A stretch of DNA of 64,000 bases, from assembly GCF_001278845.1 (NCBI RefSeq), contig NZ_CP012590.1, forward strand, positions 1,860,001 through 1,924,000. Reading direction: 5' to 3'. The number at the start of each line of letters is the position of its first letter. Positions within the stretch are counted from its first letter, which is position 1. Made by a program: the position numbers and the translations under genes. Below, piece after piece: positions 51,328 through 64,000 of the stretch. Source of the stretch: Actinomyces sp. oral taxon 414 (GTDB lineage: Bacteria; Actinomycetota; Actinomycetes; Actinomycetales; Actinomycetaceae). Under the pieces are notes generated by a model, which had not been told where the DNA came from, made no database searches, and saw only the letters and a list, made by a program, of their open reading frames with translations.

Positions 51328-51525
51328 TCAGTCCTCGGCCTCGCGCAGCGCCGCGCTGAGATCCTCGTGGATGTCGGCCAGGGCGGCGGCGCGCTCGTCC
51401 AGGGCGAGATCGCCTATGGCCGCCAGGGCCCCGGCGTGGTCCGTCAGGGCCCGCCGGGTGCTGGAGTCGGTGCGGGGCGGGGCCGGGACGGGTCGGGGCG
51501 CGGACGGGGAGGGTCGGGCGCTCAC
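51328..51525 (-). CDS. Small conserved protein (Rv1693-like position)
   Basis: A 65-residue open frame starting at GTG 51525 with GGAG upstream. The first 24 residues are Pro/Ser/Arg-rich; the rest (DHAGALAAIGDLALDERAAA and the end ADIHEDLSAALREAED) forms an amphipathic acidic helix. It sits 2 nt after the HAD phosphatase stop and 16 bp before tlyA. Mycobacteria have a small gene (Rv1693) at this exact place between the HAD and tlyA genes. Function is unknown. Confidence 0.65.
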   Translation of the reverse strand: MSARPSPSAPRPVPAPPRTDSSTRRALTDHAGALAAIGDLALDERAAALADIHEDLSAALREAED

Positions 51526-51527
51526 CC

Positions 51528-52619
51528 TCAGCTCCCCGGGGCGCCGACGACGCGCAGCTCGGGCACCTCGGGGACGATGCCCGCATCGAGGCTCTCCCAG
51601 ACCGCGCAGACCAGCGCCCGGTAGGCGTCCAGCGCGACGTCGGCCCTCCGACCGGACTGCGCGCGGCGGCGCACGCCGTCCTCCTCCCACTCCAGGGCGG
51701 TCCCGACCACCCGGGCGCGGCAGGACCCGGCCCGCCACCAGGGGCCCTCGTCGCCGTCGACCCGCGTCACCCGCGGGTGGGGCTCCAGCAGGCCGCGCAG
51801 GTCGGTGTGCAGGAAGGTCGGGCGCTCTTCGGGCGCGGCCAGGAGCACGTCGCGGGCAGAGCTGACGCCGGTGAGCACGTGCAGGCCGGCGATGCCGGCG
51901 GCGCGGGCCCCCACGTGGTCGGTATTGAGCCGGTCTCCGACCGCCAGCGGGCGCTCGCCCCCCGCGCGCGCCAGGGCGCGGCGGTAGATGTCGGGGAACG
52001 GCTTGCCCGCGGCGAGGTAGTCCCTGCCGGTCGCGTTGGCGACGGCGGCCACGAGACTGCCGTTGCCCAGGGCGAAGCCGCGCTCCGTGGGCAGGGTGGC
52101 GTCGGTGTTGGTGGCGACGTGGATGGCGCCCGCACGGATCGCATAGGCGCCCTCGCTCATCATGGCCCAGTCGACCGCGGGGTCCCACCCCTGGACGACG
52201 GCGGCGGGGTCCTGGTCGGCGCCGTCCACGACGGTGAAGCCCTCGTCCTCCAGGGCCCGCCTCACGCCGTCCCCGCCGACCACGAGCACCCGGGCGCCCG
52301 GATCGAGGCGCTCGCGCAGGAGGGCGGCGGCGTCCATGGCGGCGGTGAAGACCTCGCGGGTGAAGGCCTCGATGTCATTGGCGGCGAGCTTGTCGACGAC
52401 GGTCTGCGGCGCCCGGGAGGCGTTGTTGGTGATGAAGGACAGGCCCATGCCCAGCGCCCGGGCGCCGTTGGCGCCCTCGGCCGCGTGCGGGATCCTCGCC
52501 TCGCCGGCGAAGCAGACGCCGTCGAGGTCGAGCAGGGCGACGTCGTAAGCCTGGGCCAGCGGCCGGGAGCTGAACAGCAGCGGGGTGGACGGCGCGCAGT
52601 CGTCGGTCGGGTCGGTCAT
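51528..52619 (-). CDS. HAD-IIA phosphatase (Rv1692-like, glycerol-3-phosphate phosphatase type)
   Basis: A 363-residue HAD hydrolase with a type IIA cap. Motif I is LLDLDGVCFAGE, motif II ITNNAS, motif III K in AAGKPFPDIYRRAL and motif IV VGDRLNTDHVGARAAG. The family includes NagD and the mycobacterial Rv1692 glycerol phosphate phosphatase, which is encoded at the same place in its genome. A C-terminal extension (from about 285) is present, as in Rv1692. Confidence 0.88.
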   Translation of the reverse strand: MTDPTDDCAPSTPLLFSSRPLAQAYDVALLDLDGVCFAGEARIPHAAEGANGARALGMGLSFITNNASRAPQTVVDKLAANDIEAFTREVFTAAMDAAALLRERLDPGARVLVVGGDGVRRALEDEGFTVVDGADQDPAAVVQGWDPAVDWAMMSEGAYAIRAGAIHVATNTDATLPTERGFALGNGSLVAAVANATGRDYLAAGKPFPDIYRRALARAGGERPLAVGDRLNTDHVGARAAGIAGLHVLTGVSSARDVLLAAPEERPTFLHTDLRGLLEPHPRVTRVDGDEGPWWRAGSCRARVVGTALEWEEDGVRRRAQSGRRADVALDAYRALVCAVWESLDAGIVPEVPELRVVGAPGS

Positions 52620-52622
52620 GTC

Positions 52623-53702
52623 TTACTCCTCCTCGTCCGTCGGGGACGTCGGCCGGGGATCCTCGGCGGCGCCGGCGTCCTCGTCATCTTCGGGGCCTTC
52701 GGCCGGGTTCACGGCCGGGTCGGGGTCGGCGCCGGCGGAAGGCTCTTCGTCGGCCACCTCCTGCGGCCCCTGCTCCTGCGGCCCCTCGTCGGTCTCCTGC
52801 GCGACGTCGTAGACCTCGATCTCCTCCTCGACCTCCTGCGGGCCCTCGCCGATGCGCACGCGCACGGCCTCGGCCTCCTCGACGCGGCCGAGCTCCTCCA
52901 GCCGATCGGCGCGTACCGAGTGCAGGCGGCGCAGGGTCTCGCGGTCCCCGCGGAACATGAGGATGGCCTCTTCGATGACGACGAGCCCGAGCTCGGTCTG
53001 ACCCATCTCGTGGCGGACGCTGGAGACCACCATGGCGATCTCCGCCTCCTCCTGATCGTCGAGCTGGGCGGGGTCGGCCCCTTGGGCCGCCTTGAGCGCG
53101 CGCTCCAGGTTGCCCAGGGCGCGCTCGCAGTCCGCCTCGATCGCCCGGTGGAGGTCCAGGCCCGACAGCCGCCTGGCCGCCCGGATATCGCGCAGGGCCT
53201 CCTGGTAGTGGCCCGACAGGTAGGCGGCGATGCCCGCGGATTCGCGGACCACGGCGATGCGCCCGGCGTGCGAGACGGCGTAGCGGGCGTGCTGGTGAGC
53301 CAGTTCGGGATCGGTGTCGAGCAGGCGCTGTAGCATGACGAGGTGACGGGCGATGTTCTCGGCGTTGGCGCGTCTGAGGGCCCGCAGCTCGCGTCGCGCG
53401 GAGGCCTCGAGGTCCTGGGGCCTGACGTCCTCGGGCACCGGCGGTTCGGGGACGCGGACCCGCTGCGGCGGCCGGGAGTCGCGGCGCTGGGCGCCGCCGC
53501 GCCGGGGTCGTCCCGCGCCCGCCTGGTCCCGATCCCGGTCCCGATCCCAGTCCCGGTTCCGATCCCGGCCTGCGCGCGCCCCGTCCCACTGGCGACGGCG
53601 GTCGTCGCCCCCAGAGGGACGATGGTCGCCGCCCGCGGAGTCGCGGCGGCCCGCTCCGCGGCGATCGTCGTAGGAGTCCCGATCCTCCCGGCGTCCCCTC
53701 AC
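52623..53702 (-). CDS. Tetratricopeptide-repeat-like protein (Rv1691-like)
   Basis: The N-terminal 80 residues are Arg/Asp-rich and disordered (RDRNRDWDRDRDRDQ). A helical repeat region follows (about 90-285), with LEASARRELRALRRANAENI and NLERALKAAQGADPAQLDD. The C-terminus is a long acidic Glu/Pro tail. It may act as a protein-binding scaffold. The frame is open to TTG 53828, but that stretch looks like promoter DNA (a TAGGCT box at 53828-53833). The GTG at 53702, overlapping the stop of a 22-codon upstream frame, is preferred. Start is uncertain. Confidence 0.75.
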   Translation of the reverse strand: MRGRREDRDSYDDRRGAGRRDSAGGDHRPSGGDDRRRQWDGARAGRDRNRDWDRDRDRDQAGAGRPRRGGAQRRDSRPPQRVRVPEPPVPEDVRPQDLEASARRELRALRRANAENIARHLVMLQRLLDTDPELAHQHARYAVSHAGRIAVVRESAGIAAYLSGHYQEALRDIRAARRLSGLDLHRAIEADCERALGNLERALKAAQGADPAQLDDQEEAEIAMVVSSVRHEMGQTELGLVVIEEAILMFRGDRETLRRLHSVRADRLEELGRVEEAEAVRVRIGEGPQEVEEEIEVYDVAQETDEGPQEQGPQEVADEEPSAGADPDPAVNPAEGPEDDEDAGAAEDPRPTSPTDEEE

Positions 53703-53767
53703 GGGGCGTGCGAAGCCATGACGGTCCGATCCCCTACGGGGGACGGCTCGCGCCTGCTGTAGGCCAT
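53699..53767 (-). other. Possible 22-codon upstream open frame coupled to the TPR gene
   Basis: ATG 53767 opens a frame (MAYSRREPSPVGDRTVMASH...) ending in TGA at 53699-53701, which overlaps the proposed GTG start at 53702 as GTGA. It follows the expected start of transcription by about 55 nt. It may couple translation of the TPR protein or be a chance frame. Confidence 0.3.
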
Positions 53768-53880
53768 TGTAAGTGTCTCGTTTCCTGGTCGCTGGGGCCG
53801 GGTGAGCGGCCCGACGATACGGATCCAAGCCTATCGCGCCCCGGCCGGGTGGGGGGCGTGTTTTTATGGTGTGTGGGTGT

Positions 53881-54000
53881 TCCGGTGGTGTCCTACTCTT
53901 CCGCTCCCTGGTGGGGGCAGTACCATTGGCGCTGGGGGGCTTAGCTTCCGGGTTCGGTATGGTTCCGGGCGTTTCCCTGCCTCGCTGTGGCCGCCGGGAC
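53881..54000 (-). rRNA. rrf: 5S ribosomal RNA
   Basis: Read on the minus strand, the sequence starts near GTCCCGGCGGCCACAGCG and contains GGAAACGCCCGG, CCGAACCCGGAAGCTAAGCC and GGTACTGCCCCC. It ends near GGGAGCGGAAGAGTAGGACA, all standard actinobacterial 5S blocks. Ends are accurate to a few bases. It is last in the 16S-23S-5S operon. Confidence 0.93.
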
Positions 54001-54109
54001 GGTGGTGGGTTGGTGCGTGGGTGGGCCGCGCCCCCCTTGTTGTGGGGGTGGGTAGGTTGGTTCTGGGCTGCGTAGTGGACGCGGGTGGTGGTGTGTGTGG
54101 GTGGTGTGT

Positions 54110-59244
<5,135 letters not shown>

Positions 59245-59867
59245 AAAACCACAACCAAAAAGCCGCAGCCAAACATATGGAGAACAAACCCCAACCCACA
59301 CCCAACCCCCCACAAAAGGAGGCCAAGCAGGAAACACCCAACCCCCCTCCCCAACAACAAACATCGAAGAGAAGACAGGCCAAGCAAAAAACACCCAACC
59401 CCAACAAAAGAGCCAGGCAACACCCAACCCCCCAACCACCAAACTAATGACAGAAAAGAAAGCCAGGCACAAAACAGCAGGCAACCAGAAAACCTCCAGC
59501 CACCCACCAACCATGAACACAAAACATGACACACTATCGAGATCTCAAACAACACACCCACCGGGACTCCACGCTCCGCGTCTGCGGACCGCCTCCTCCC
59601 GGAAGCGCCTGAGGTACTCCGGTCGGTCGCCCGCCCGGATTCGAATCCGGGCCGGAGCCGGCGGCAACCGGCCCCACGACTTTCCAGTCCTCAGTCCCCG
59701 TCGGGTCATCGGATCTCTCCGCTCCCGCTCGGGCCGGAGAGAACATTACGCACCGACGGGGAGGCGGTCAAACCGAGAGGCGGTGAGCCCGCGCACAATG
59801 CGGACTCGCCGCCTCCCCCGCCCCGTCCGGGGCGGTTTCCCGACCCGGCGTCAGGGCCGGCTCCCGG
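59245..59867 (-). other. rRNA operon leader and gap to tyrS
   Basis: No gene is seen. The 59245-59560 half is strongly strand-biased, A/C-rich on the plus strand and so G/U-rich in the leader transcript. It contains at least three copies of a repeat whose core is AACACCCAACCCC preceded by GCCAAGCA or GCCAGGCA (59321-59347, 59378-59402, 59411-59433). The half towards tyrS has a perfect 20-bp palindrome at 59633-59652. rRNA promoters must lie here but I cannot place them with confidence. Confidence 0.6.
59633..59652. repeat. Perfect 20-bp palindrome
   Basis: GCCCGGATTCGAATCCGGGC is its own reverse complement. It resembles a tRNA T-arm at first sight, but no acceptor, D-arm or anticodon arm surrounds it. 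It may be a protein-binding site or the core of a terminator for tyrS. Confidence 0.7.
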
Positions 59868-61130
59868 TCAGGGCCGGCGCGCCACGGCCAGGGTACGCCG
59901 GCCCTTGCGGACCAGGACCACGCCACCGGCGAGCAACTGCTCCGGGACGATCGGGGCGTCCTCGTCGAGCACCTTGACATTATTGAGGTAGGCGCCGCCG
60001 GCGGCGACCGTCTTGCGGGCCGCGCCGCGCCCCCTCTCCAGGCCCGCGCCCACGAGCAGGTCGACGATCGTGGACCTGCCCACGGTCAGTTCCGCCGTCG
60101 GCAGGTCGGCGACCGCGGCCAGGAGCGTCGCCTCGTCGAGTTCGCCCAGGTCGCCGCGCCCCCACAGGGCGGCGGTGGCCGCCTGCGCCTGCGCCGTCGC
60201 CGCCGCCCCGTGGACCCAGGTGGTGACCTCGCGGGCCAGGACCCGCTGGGCCTCGCGGGCCCTGGGGTTCTGGGCCGTGGCCGTCTCGAGGCGCTCGATC
60301 TCGTCGCGGTCCAGGAAGGTGAAGATCTTCAGGAAGCGCACGACGTCGACGTCCTCGACCCGCAGCCAGAACTGGTAGAAGGCGTAGGGGCTGAGCATGT
60401 CCGGGTCGAGCCAGACCGCCCCGCCCTCGGACTTGCCGAACTTGGTGCCGTCGGCCTTGGTAATCAGGGGGTTGGTCATGAGGTGAACGGAGGCGCCCTC
60501 CACCTTGTGGATGAGGTCTACGCCGCCCACGAGATTGCCCCACTGGTCGTTGCCGCCGATCTCGAGGGTGCAGCCGTAGCGGCGGAAGAGCTCGAGGTAG
60601 TCGTTGGCCTGGAGGATCTGGTAGCTGAACTCCGTGTAGGAGATGCCCTCGTCGCCGGCCAGCCGGCGGGCCACGACGTCCTTGGCGAGCATCGTGCCCA
60701 TGCGGAAGTGCTTGCCGATGTCGCGCAGCAGGTCGATGGCGCCGAGATCGCCGGTCCAGTCCAGGTTGTTGACAATGCGCGCCGGGTTGTCGCCCTCGAA
60801 ATCTAGGAGGTTCTCCAGCTGGGCCTGCAGGCTCCTGGCCCATCCGGCGACCACGTCCTTGGAGTTGAGGGGGCGCTCGCCCTTGGCCCTGGGGTCGCCG
60901 ATGAGGCCGGTGGCGCCGCCGACCAGGGCCAGGGGGCGGTGGCCCGCCATCTGGAGGTGGCGCATGACCTTAATGGCGACGAGGTGGCCGTGGTGCAGGC
61001 TGGGCGCCGTGGGGTCGAAGCCGCAGTAGAAGGTGAGCCGTCCCCCGGCGAGCGCCTCGCGGAGCTCGTCGATGTCGGTGTGCTGGGCGATGAGGCCCCG
61101 CCACTGCAGCTCGTCCAGGATGTGGGTCAC
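59868..61130 (-). CDS. tyrS: Tyrosyl-tRNA synthetase
   Basis: Class I aminoacyl-tRNA synthetase. The HIGH motif is SLHHGHL, the KMSKS motif KFGKS; tyrosine-site blocks FYCGFDPTA, YQILQANDYLEL and GGNDQWGN are present. A C-terminal S4-like RNA-binding domain (about residues 355-418) includes ARKTVAAGGAYLNNVKV. GTG 61130 gives the typical family start THILDELQWRGLIAQ and has GGAAGG upstream. An ATG at 61148 without a ribosome-binding site would add six residues. Confidence 0.95.
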   Translation of the reverse strand: MTHILDELQWRGLIAQHTDIDELREALAGGRLTFYCGFDPTAPSLHHGHLVAIKVMRHLQMAGHRPLALVGGATGLIGDPRAKGERPLNSKDVVAGWARSLQAQLENLLDFEGDNPARIVNNLDWTGDLGAIDLLRDIGKHFRMGTMLAKDVVARRLAGDEGISYTEFSYQILQANDYLELFRRYGCTLEIGGNDQWGNLVGGVDLIHKVEGASVHLMTNPLITKADGTKFGKSEGGAVWLDPDMLSPYAFYQFWLRVEDVDVVRFLKIFTFLDRDEIERLETATAQNPRAREAQRVLAREVTTWVHGAAATAQAQAATAALWGRGDLGELDEATLLAAVADLPTAELTVGRSTIVDLLVGAGLERGRGAARKTVAAGGAYLNNVKVLDEDAPIVPEQLLAGGVVLVRKGRRTLAVARRP

Positions 61131-61277
61131 GGTCCTGTCGCCTTCCATGGGTCGGGCTCAGTGCCTCCCGCTGAGCTCGGGGCCGGGCGTGCCGCTCCGG
61201 CGCGGCTAGTGTGCCACGTTCGACGGCGCGGCTCCGGTCGTGTCCGCGGCGCCGGCGCGGGCGGGGCCGGGCGCCGC

Positions 61278-61676
61278 TCAGGAGTCCGGCGCCCCGGGCG
61301 AGATCACCGGCAGGCCGACGGCGGCGGCGGCCTGCCCCATGCGCTTGTCGTAGGTGAGGATCGCCGATGCGCCGCAGCGCAGGGCCGCGCACACGTGCAG
61401 CGCGTCCAGGGAGCGCAGGTTCGGTCCGCCGATGAGTCCGGCCTCCATGTAGAGGGAGGGCGGCATGTCGTAGAGCGTCAAGGTCGCGAGGAACGCGCTG
61501 ACCGCCTCCTGCGTGAGCAGTTCGTGGCGGTAGACCGCCCGACGCAGCTCGGTCTCGAGCAGGAGCGCGCTGACGAGCTCCTGCTGGGCGGCATCCACGT
61601 ACTCGGCCAGATCTGCAGATTCCCGCTCGTCGACGAGGAGCTTGATCGCGGCCGAGGTGTCGAGGTACCACCTCAT
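61278..61676 (-). CDS. PIN-domain toxin (VapC-like)
   Basis: A 132-residue PIN-domain ribonuclease. The acidic active site is visible: Asp in MRWYLDTSAAIKLL, Glu in LLLETELRRAV, Asp in LRSLDALHVCAAL and Asp in ILTYDKRMG. The ATG at 61676 overlaps the antitoxin stop by 4 bp. Such toxins cleave RNA, often tRNA, when not held by their antitoxin. Confidence 0.88.
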   Translation of the reverse strand: MRWYLDTSAAIKLLVDERESADLAEYVDAAQQELVSALLLETELRRAVYRHELLTQEAVSAFLATLTLYDMPPSLYMEAGLIGGPNLRSLDALHVCAALRCGASAILTYDKRMGQAAAAVGLPVISPGAPDS

Positions 61677-61927
61677 CGGTCGTCCCGAATGGCGGCCAGG
61701 GTGACCTCGCTGGGCTCACCGGGGAGGACCCGGGGGAAATCCGCATAGTTGATCGACCGGGTGGCGGGCTTGACGCGCCTGAGGTCCGAGTCGTCCGACA
61801 GAGGCACCAGCCGGGCCACGGGAACCCCCCGACGGGTCACCTCGAGCACCTCGCCCGCCTCGACGCGACGTAGCACAGCCCCGCTGTCGTTCCTCATCTC
61901 CCGCTGACTGATCTGCGTAATAGTCAT
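61673..61927 (-). CDS. Phd/YefM-type antitoxin
   Basis: An 84-residue antitoxin with the N-terminal Phd/YefM DNA-binding fold: TQISQREMRNDSGAVLRRVE, then GEVLEVTRRGVPVARLVPL. The C-terminal part (SINYADFPRVLPGEPSEV) should wrap the PIN toxin. The ATG at 61927 has a TACACT box 6 nt upstream and no ribosome-binding site, so it is predicted to be leaderless. These antitoxins usually repress their own promoter. Confidence 0.87.
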   Translation of the reverse strand: MTITQISQREMRNDSGAVLRRVEAGEVLEVTRRGVPVARLVPLSDDSDLRRVKPATRSINYADFPRVLPGEPSEVTLAAIRDDR

Positions 61928-61933
61928 GCACCA

Positions 61934-61939
61934 AGTGTA
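61934..61939 (-). promoter_or_regulatory. TACACT -10 box of the toxin-antitoxin operon
   Basis: TACACT on the minus strand lies 6 nt before the antitoxin ATG, predicting a leaderless mRNA. GTAGC occurs twice in direct repeat in the surrounding 20 bp and could be part of an autoregulatory site. Confidence 0.45.
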
Positions 61940-62034
61940 GCACGGCGTAGCGTACGCGGTCCAGGGCGGTGGCCGAAAATGCTCCCGGACCCGCCCTCCC
62001 CCGTCGCTCCCGGACGTCGCACCGGTCATCCGCG

Positions 62035-62655
62035 TCAGGTCGTCCCGGGACGGTCCCAGGTCAGGCGGTAGCGCCAGTACATGCGCCGTCGCAGGCGGCA
62101 GCCGGGCAGGACGCGCGCCGCGGCGGCGCGGATCTCGCGCAGCGACTCGCGCGGCGGCGCGACGGGCACGCCGATGTCCCGCGCCTCCCGGTGCCACCGG
62201 CTCGCGACCCAGTTGGGGAGGACGCTCAGAGCGCTCAGCACCCGGTCCCCCGGCCCCTTGTCCGCGGCGAGCCCGACGACGCACAGCCGTCCGCCCGGCG
62301 CGACGAATCCGGCCAGCGCCCTCAGCCCCTCCTCCAGCGGCAGGTGGTGGAGCACCGCCACGCAGGTGACGGTCCGGAAGACGCCGACTTCGCCGTGCAG
62401 CGCCGGGTCGAGGGCGTCGGCCCGGTGCACGACGGCGCCCCGGACGCCCGCCAGGCGCGCCCGGGCGCGCTCCGCCGTGGCGGGGTCCGCCTCAATGCCG
62501 ACCGCCTCCTCGCACACCCCCGCGAGCCGCTGGACCAGCAGCCCCTCCCCGCAGCCGACGTCGAGCGCCCGCCCGCCGCGCCTCGCGGCGTCGGCCACGA
62601 GCTCGTCGTGGAAGGCCGCGTTGTGGTTCCAGTAGGTCGAGCCCGTCCCGCTCAC
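62035..62655 (-). CDS. SAM-dependent class I methyltransferase
   Basis: A 206-residue methyltransferase with motif I RALDVGCGEGLLVQRL, the acidic motif II end AVGIEADP, a motif IV TVTCVAVLHHLPL and post-motif APGGRLCVVGL. The C-terminal part (RMYWRYRLTW) is typical of a family of small actinobacterial and firmicute methyltransferases without known substrate. The GTG at 62655 has GGAGGAGG upstream and overlaps the mpg stop by 4 bp. Confidence 0.85.
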   Translation of the reverse strand: MSGTGSTYWNHNAAFHDELVADAARRGGRALDVGCGEGLLVQRLAGVCEEAVGIEADPATAERARARLAGVRGAVVHRADALDPALHGEVGVFRTVTCVAVLHHLPLEEGLRALAGFVAPGGRLCVVGLAADKGPGDRVLSALSVLPNWVASRWHREARDIGVPVAPPRESLREIRAAAARVLPGCRLRRRMYWRYRLTWDRPGTT

Positions 62656-63332
62656 CGGGCCCTCCTCCGCCGGGGCCGGGCGGCCCGGTAGGGGGAGACG
62701 GTGGGGTCGCCGTCGATCCAGAAGCGCCAGGGGAAGCGCGTCCCGTCGCCGCCGGGCCCGGCCACGCCCGTGCGCGCCCCGGTGCGGATGAGCGAGTCGG
62801 CCACGGGCGCCTCGGGCAGCGCGAGGCTCAGGCGGGCGCCCCGCGCCCCCAGGCGGACCCCGTCGTCGTCCCGGGTCAGGCCCAGGGCCCGGCACAGGCG
62901 GGCCGGTCCGCGGGCCAGGTCCCGGTCGGCCCCGGCGGCGCCCCGACGGCGTCGGGCCAGGTCCGCCCCCGCGATCACCTCGCCGGCGCGCAGGAGCACG
63001 GCCCGCGACAGCCCCCGGGGCCCGCACACGATATTGGCGCAGTGATGCATGCCGTAGGTGAAGTAGACGTAAACCGCCCCGGCCGCCTCGAACATGGTCG
63101 CATTGCGGGCGGTGCGGCCGCGGAAGGCGTGAGAGCCGGGATCCTCCTCCCCGCGGTAGGCCTCCACCTCGGTGAGGCGCACGGCCACCGCGCCCTCGGA
63201 GTCCTCCGCCCGCAGGACCGCCCCGAGCAGGCGGGGGCACACCTCCAGCGGGTCGCCGGCGAGCAGGTCGAGGACCTTCCCCGGGGCGTCCGGCCCGCCG
63301 GCGCCGGGCCCGGCCTGCCGGGACGCAGTCAT
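62652..63332 (-). CDS. DNA-3-methyladenine glycosylase (AAG/Mpg family)
   Basis: Base-excision repair enzyme of 226 residues, the AAG type. Motifs are LAGDPLEVCPRLLGAVL, VRLTEVEAYRGEEDPGSHAFRG (the catalytic Glu lies in this stretch), RNATMFEAAGAVYVYFTYGMHHC, and GPARLCRALGLTR. It removes alkylated purines. The ATG at 63332 lies 1 nt after the argH stop. In mycobacteria mpg likewise neighbours tyrS. Confidence 0.92.
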   Translation of the reverse strand: MTASRQAGPGAGGPDAPGKVLDLLAGDPLEVCPRLLGAVLRAEDSEGAVAVRLTEVEAYRGEEDPGSHAFRGRTARNATMFEAAGAVYVYFTYGMHHCANIVCGPRGLSRAVLLRAGEVIAGADLARRRRGAAGADRDLARGPARLCRALGLTRDDDGVRLGARGARLSLALPEAPVADSLIRTGARTGVAGPGGDGTRFPWRFWIDGDPTVSPYRAARPRRRRAR

Positions 63333-63333
63333 G

Positions 63334-64000
<667 letters not shown>

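Noticed and set aside
59585..59665. Possible tRNA gene (GGATTCGAATCC T-arm-like motif)
   Set aside because: The motif is a pure palindrome; no D-arm, anticodon arm or matching acceptor stem can be drawn on either strand, and the universal G53-C61 pair would be A-C.

Overview
The window is GC-rich DNA of about 70% G+C from an actinobacterium, most likely an Actinomyces-type member of the Actinomycetaceae. This is inferred from four things: the rRNA genes, including an actinobacterial-type helix insertion in 23S; the many leaderless starts with a TANNNT box 6-7 nt upstream; the SufR-SUF operon; and the order steB/mctB-steA-recN-nadK-tlyA-(small gene)-HAD-TPR...tyrS-mpg, which matches the mycobacterial Rv1698-Rv1688 block. 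No species name can be given from the sequence alone.

Layout. Positions 1-965 hold the 5' part of an IS630 element. Positions 1039-9327 hold a maltose/maltodextrin locus: a degenerate GH13 protein, malEFG, an intracellular GH13 glycosidase and a LacI regulator. Positions 9354-13936 hold a glycerate kinase-like gene, an M20 peptidase, a DUF3043 membrane protein and an aldo/keto reductase. At 14095-16144 a DUF4230 membrane-protein gene is split by a second, intact IS630 element with a TA duplication. Positions 16588-20102 hold an MFS transporter, pyrD and a neutral zinc metallopeptidase. Positions 20104-22100 are a patch of mobile DNA and repeats: a frameshifted IS481-like element, then a 646-bp gene-free segment bounded by 57-bp inverted repeats and containing two further palindromic elements. 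Positions 22178-23184 hold a flavodoxin and a small membrane protein.

Positions 23225-26294 are a polyamine-type operon, transcribed speD, DUF4178, DUF350, then a membrane-bound spermidine synthase-like gene. Positions 26398-33085 are a complete SUF iron-sulfur operon (sufR-B-D-C-S-U-T). Positions 33401-40782 are a beta-fructan operon: GH32, binding protein, two permeases, LacI regulator, secreted GH32. It is read from one promoter carrying two LacI-type operators 43 bp apart. Neither sugar transporter has its own ATPase, so a shared MsiK-type ATPase encoded elsewhere is inferred.

Positions 40931-53702 are a compact, often start/stop-overlapping set of envelope and housekeeping genes: Nudix, GT4 glycosyltransferase, murJ, MraY-like, mctB/steB, steA, recN, nadK, tlyA, a small protein, an HAD phosphatase and a TPR protein. 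An rRNA operon (16S-23S-5S, minus strand, 53881-59244) lies inside this conserved block, between the TPR gene and tyrS. The window ends with tyrS, a Phd/PIN toxin-antitoxin pair, a methyltransferase, mpg and the 3' part of argH.

The most notable items are the palindrome-rich island at 21438-22083, the speD-DUF4178-DUF350-speE operon, the DUF4230 gene split by IS630, a MalE whose lipobox cysteine position is tyrosine, and the phased LacI operators of the fructan operon. I did not find a clearly new defence or CRISPR-like system.
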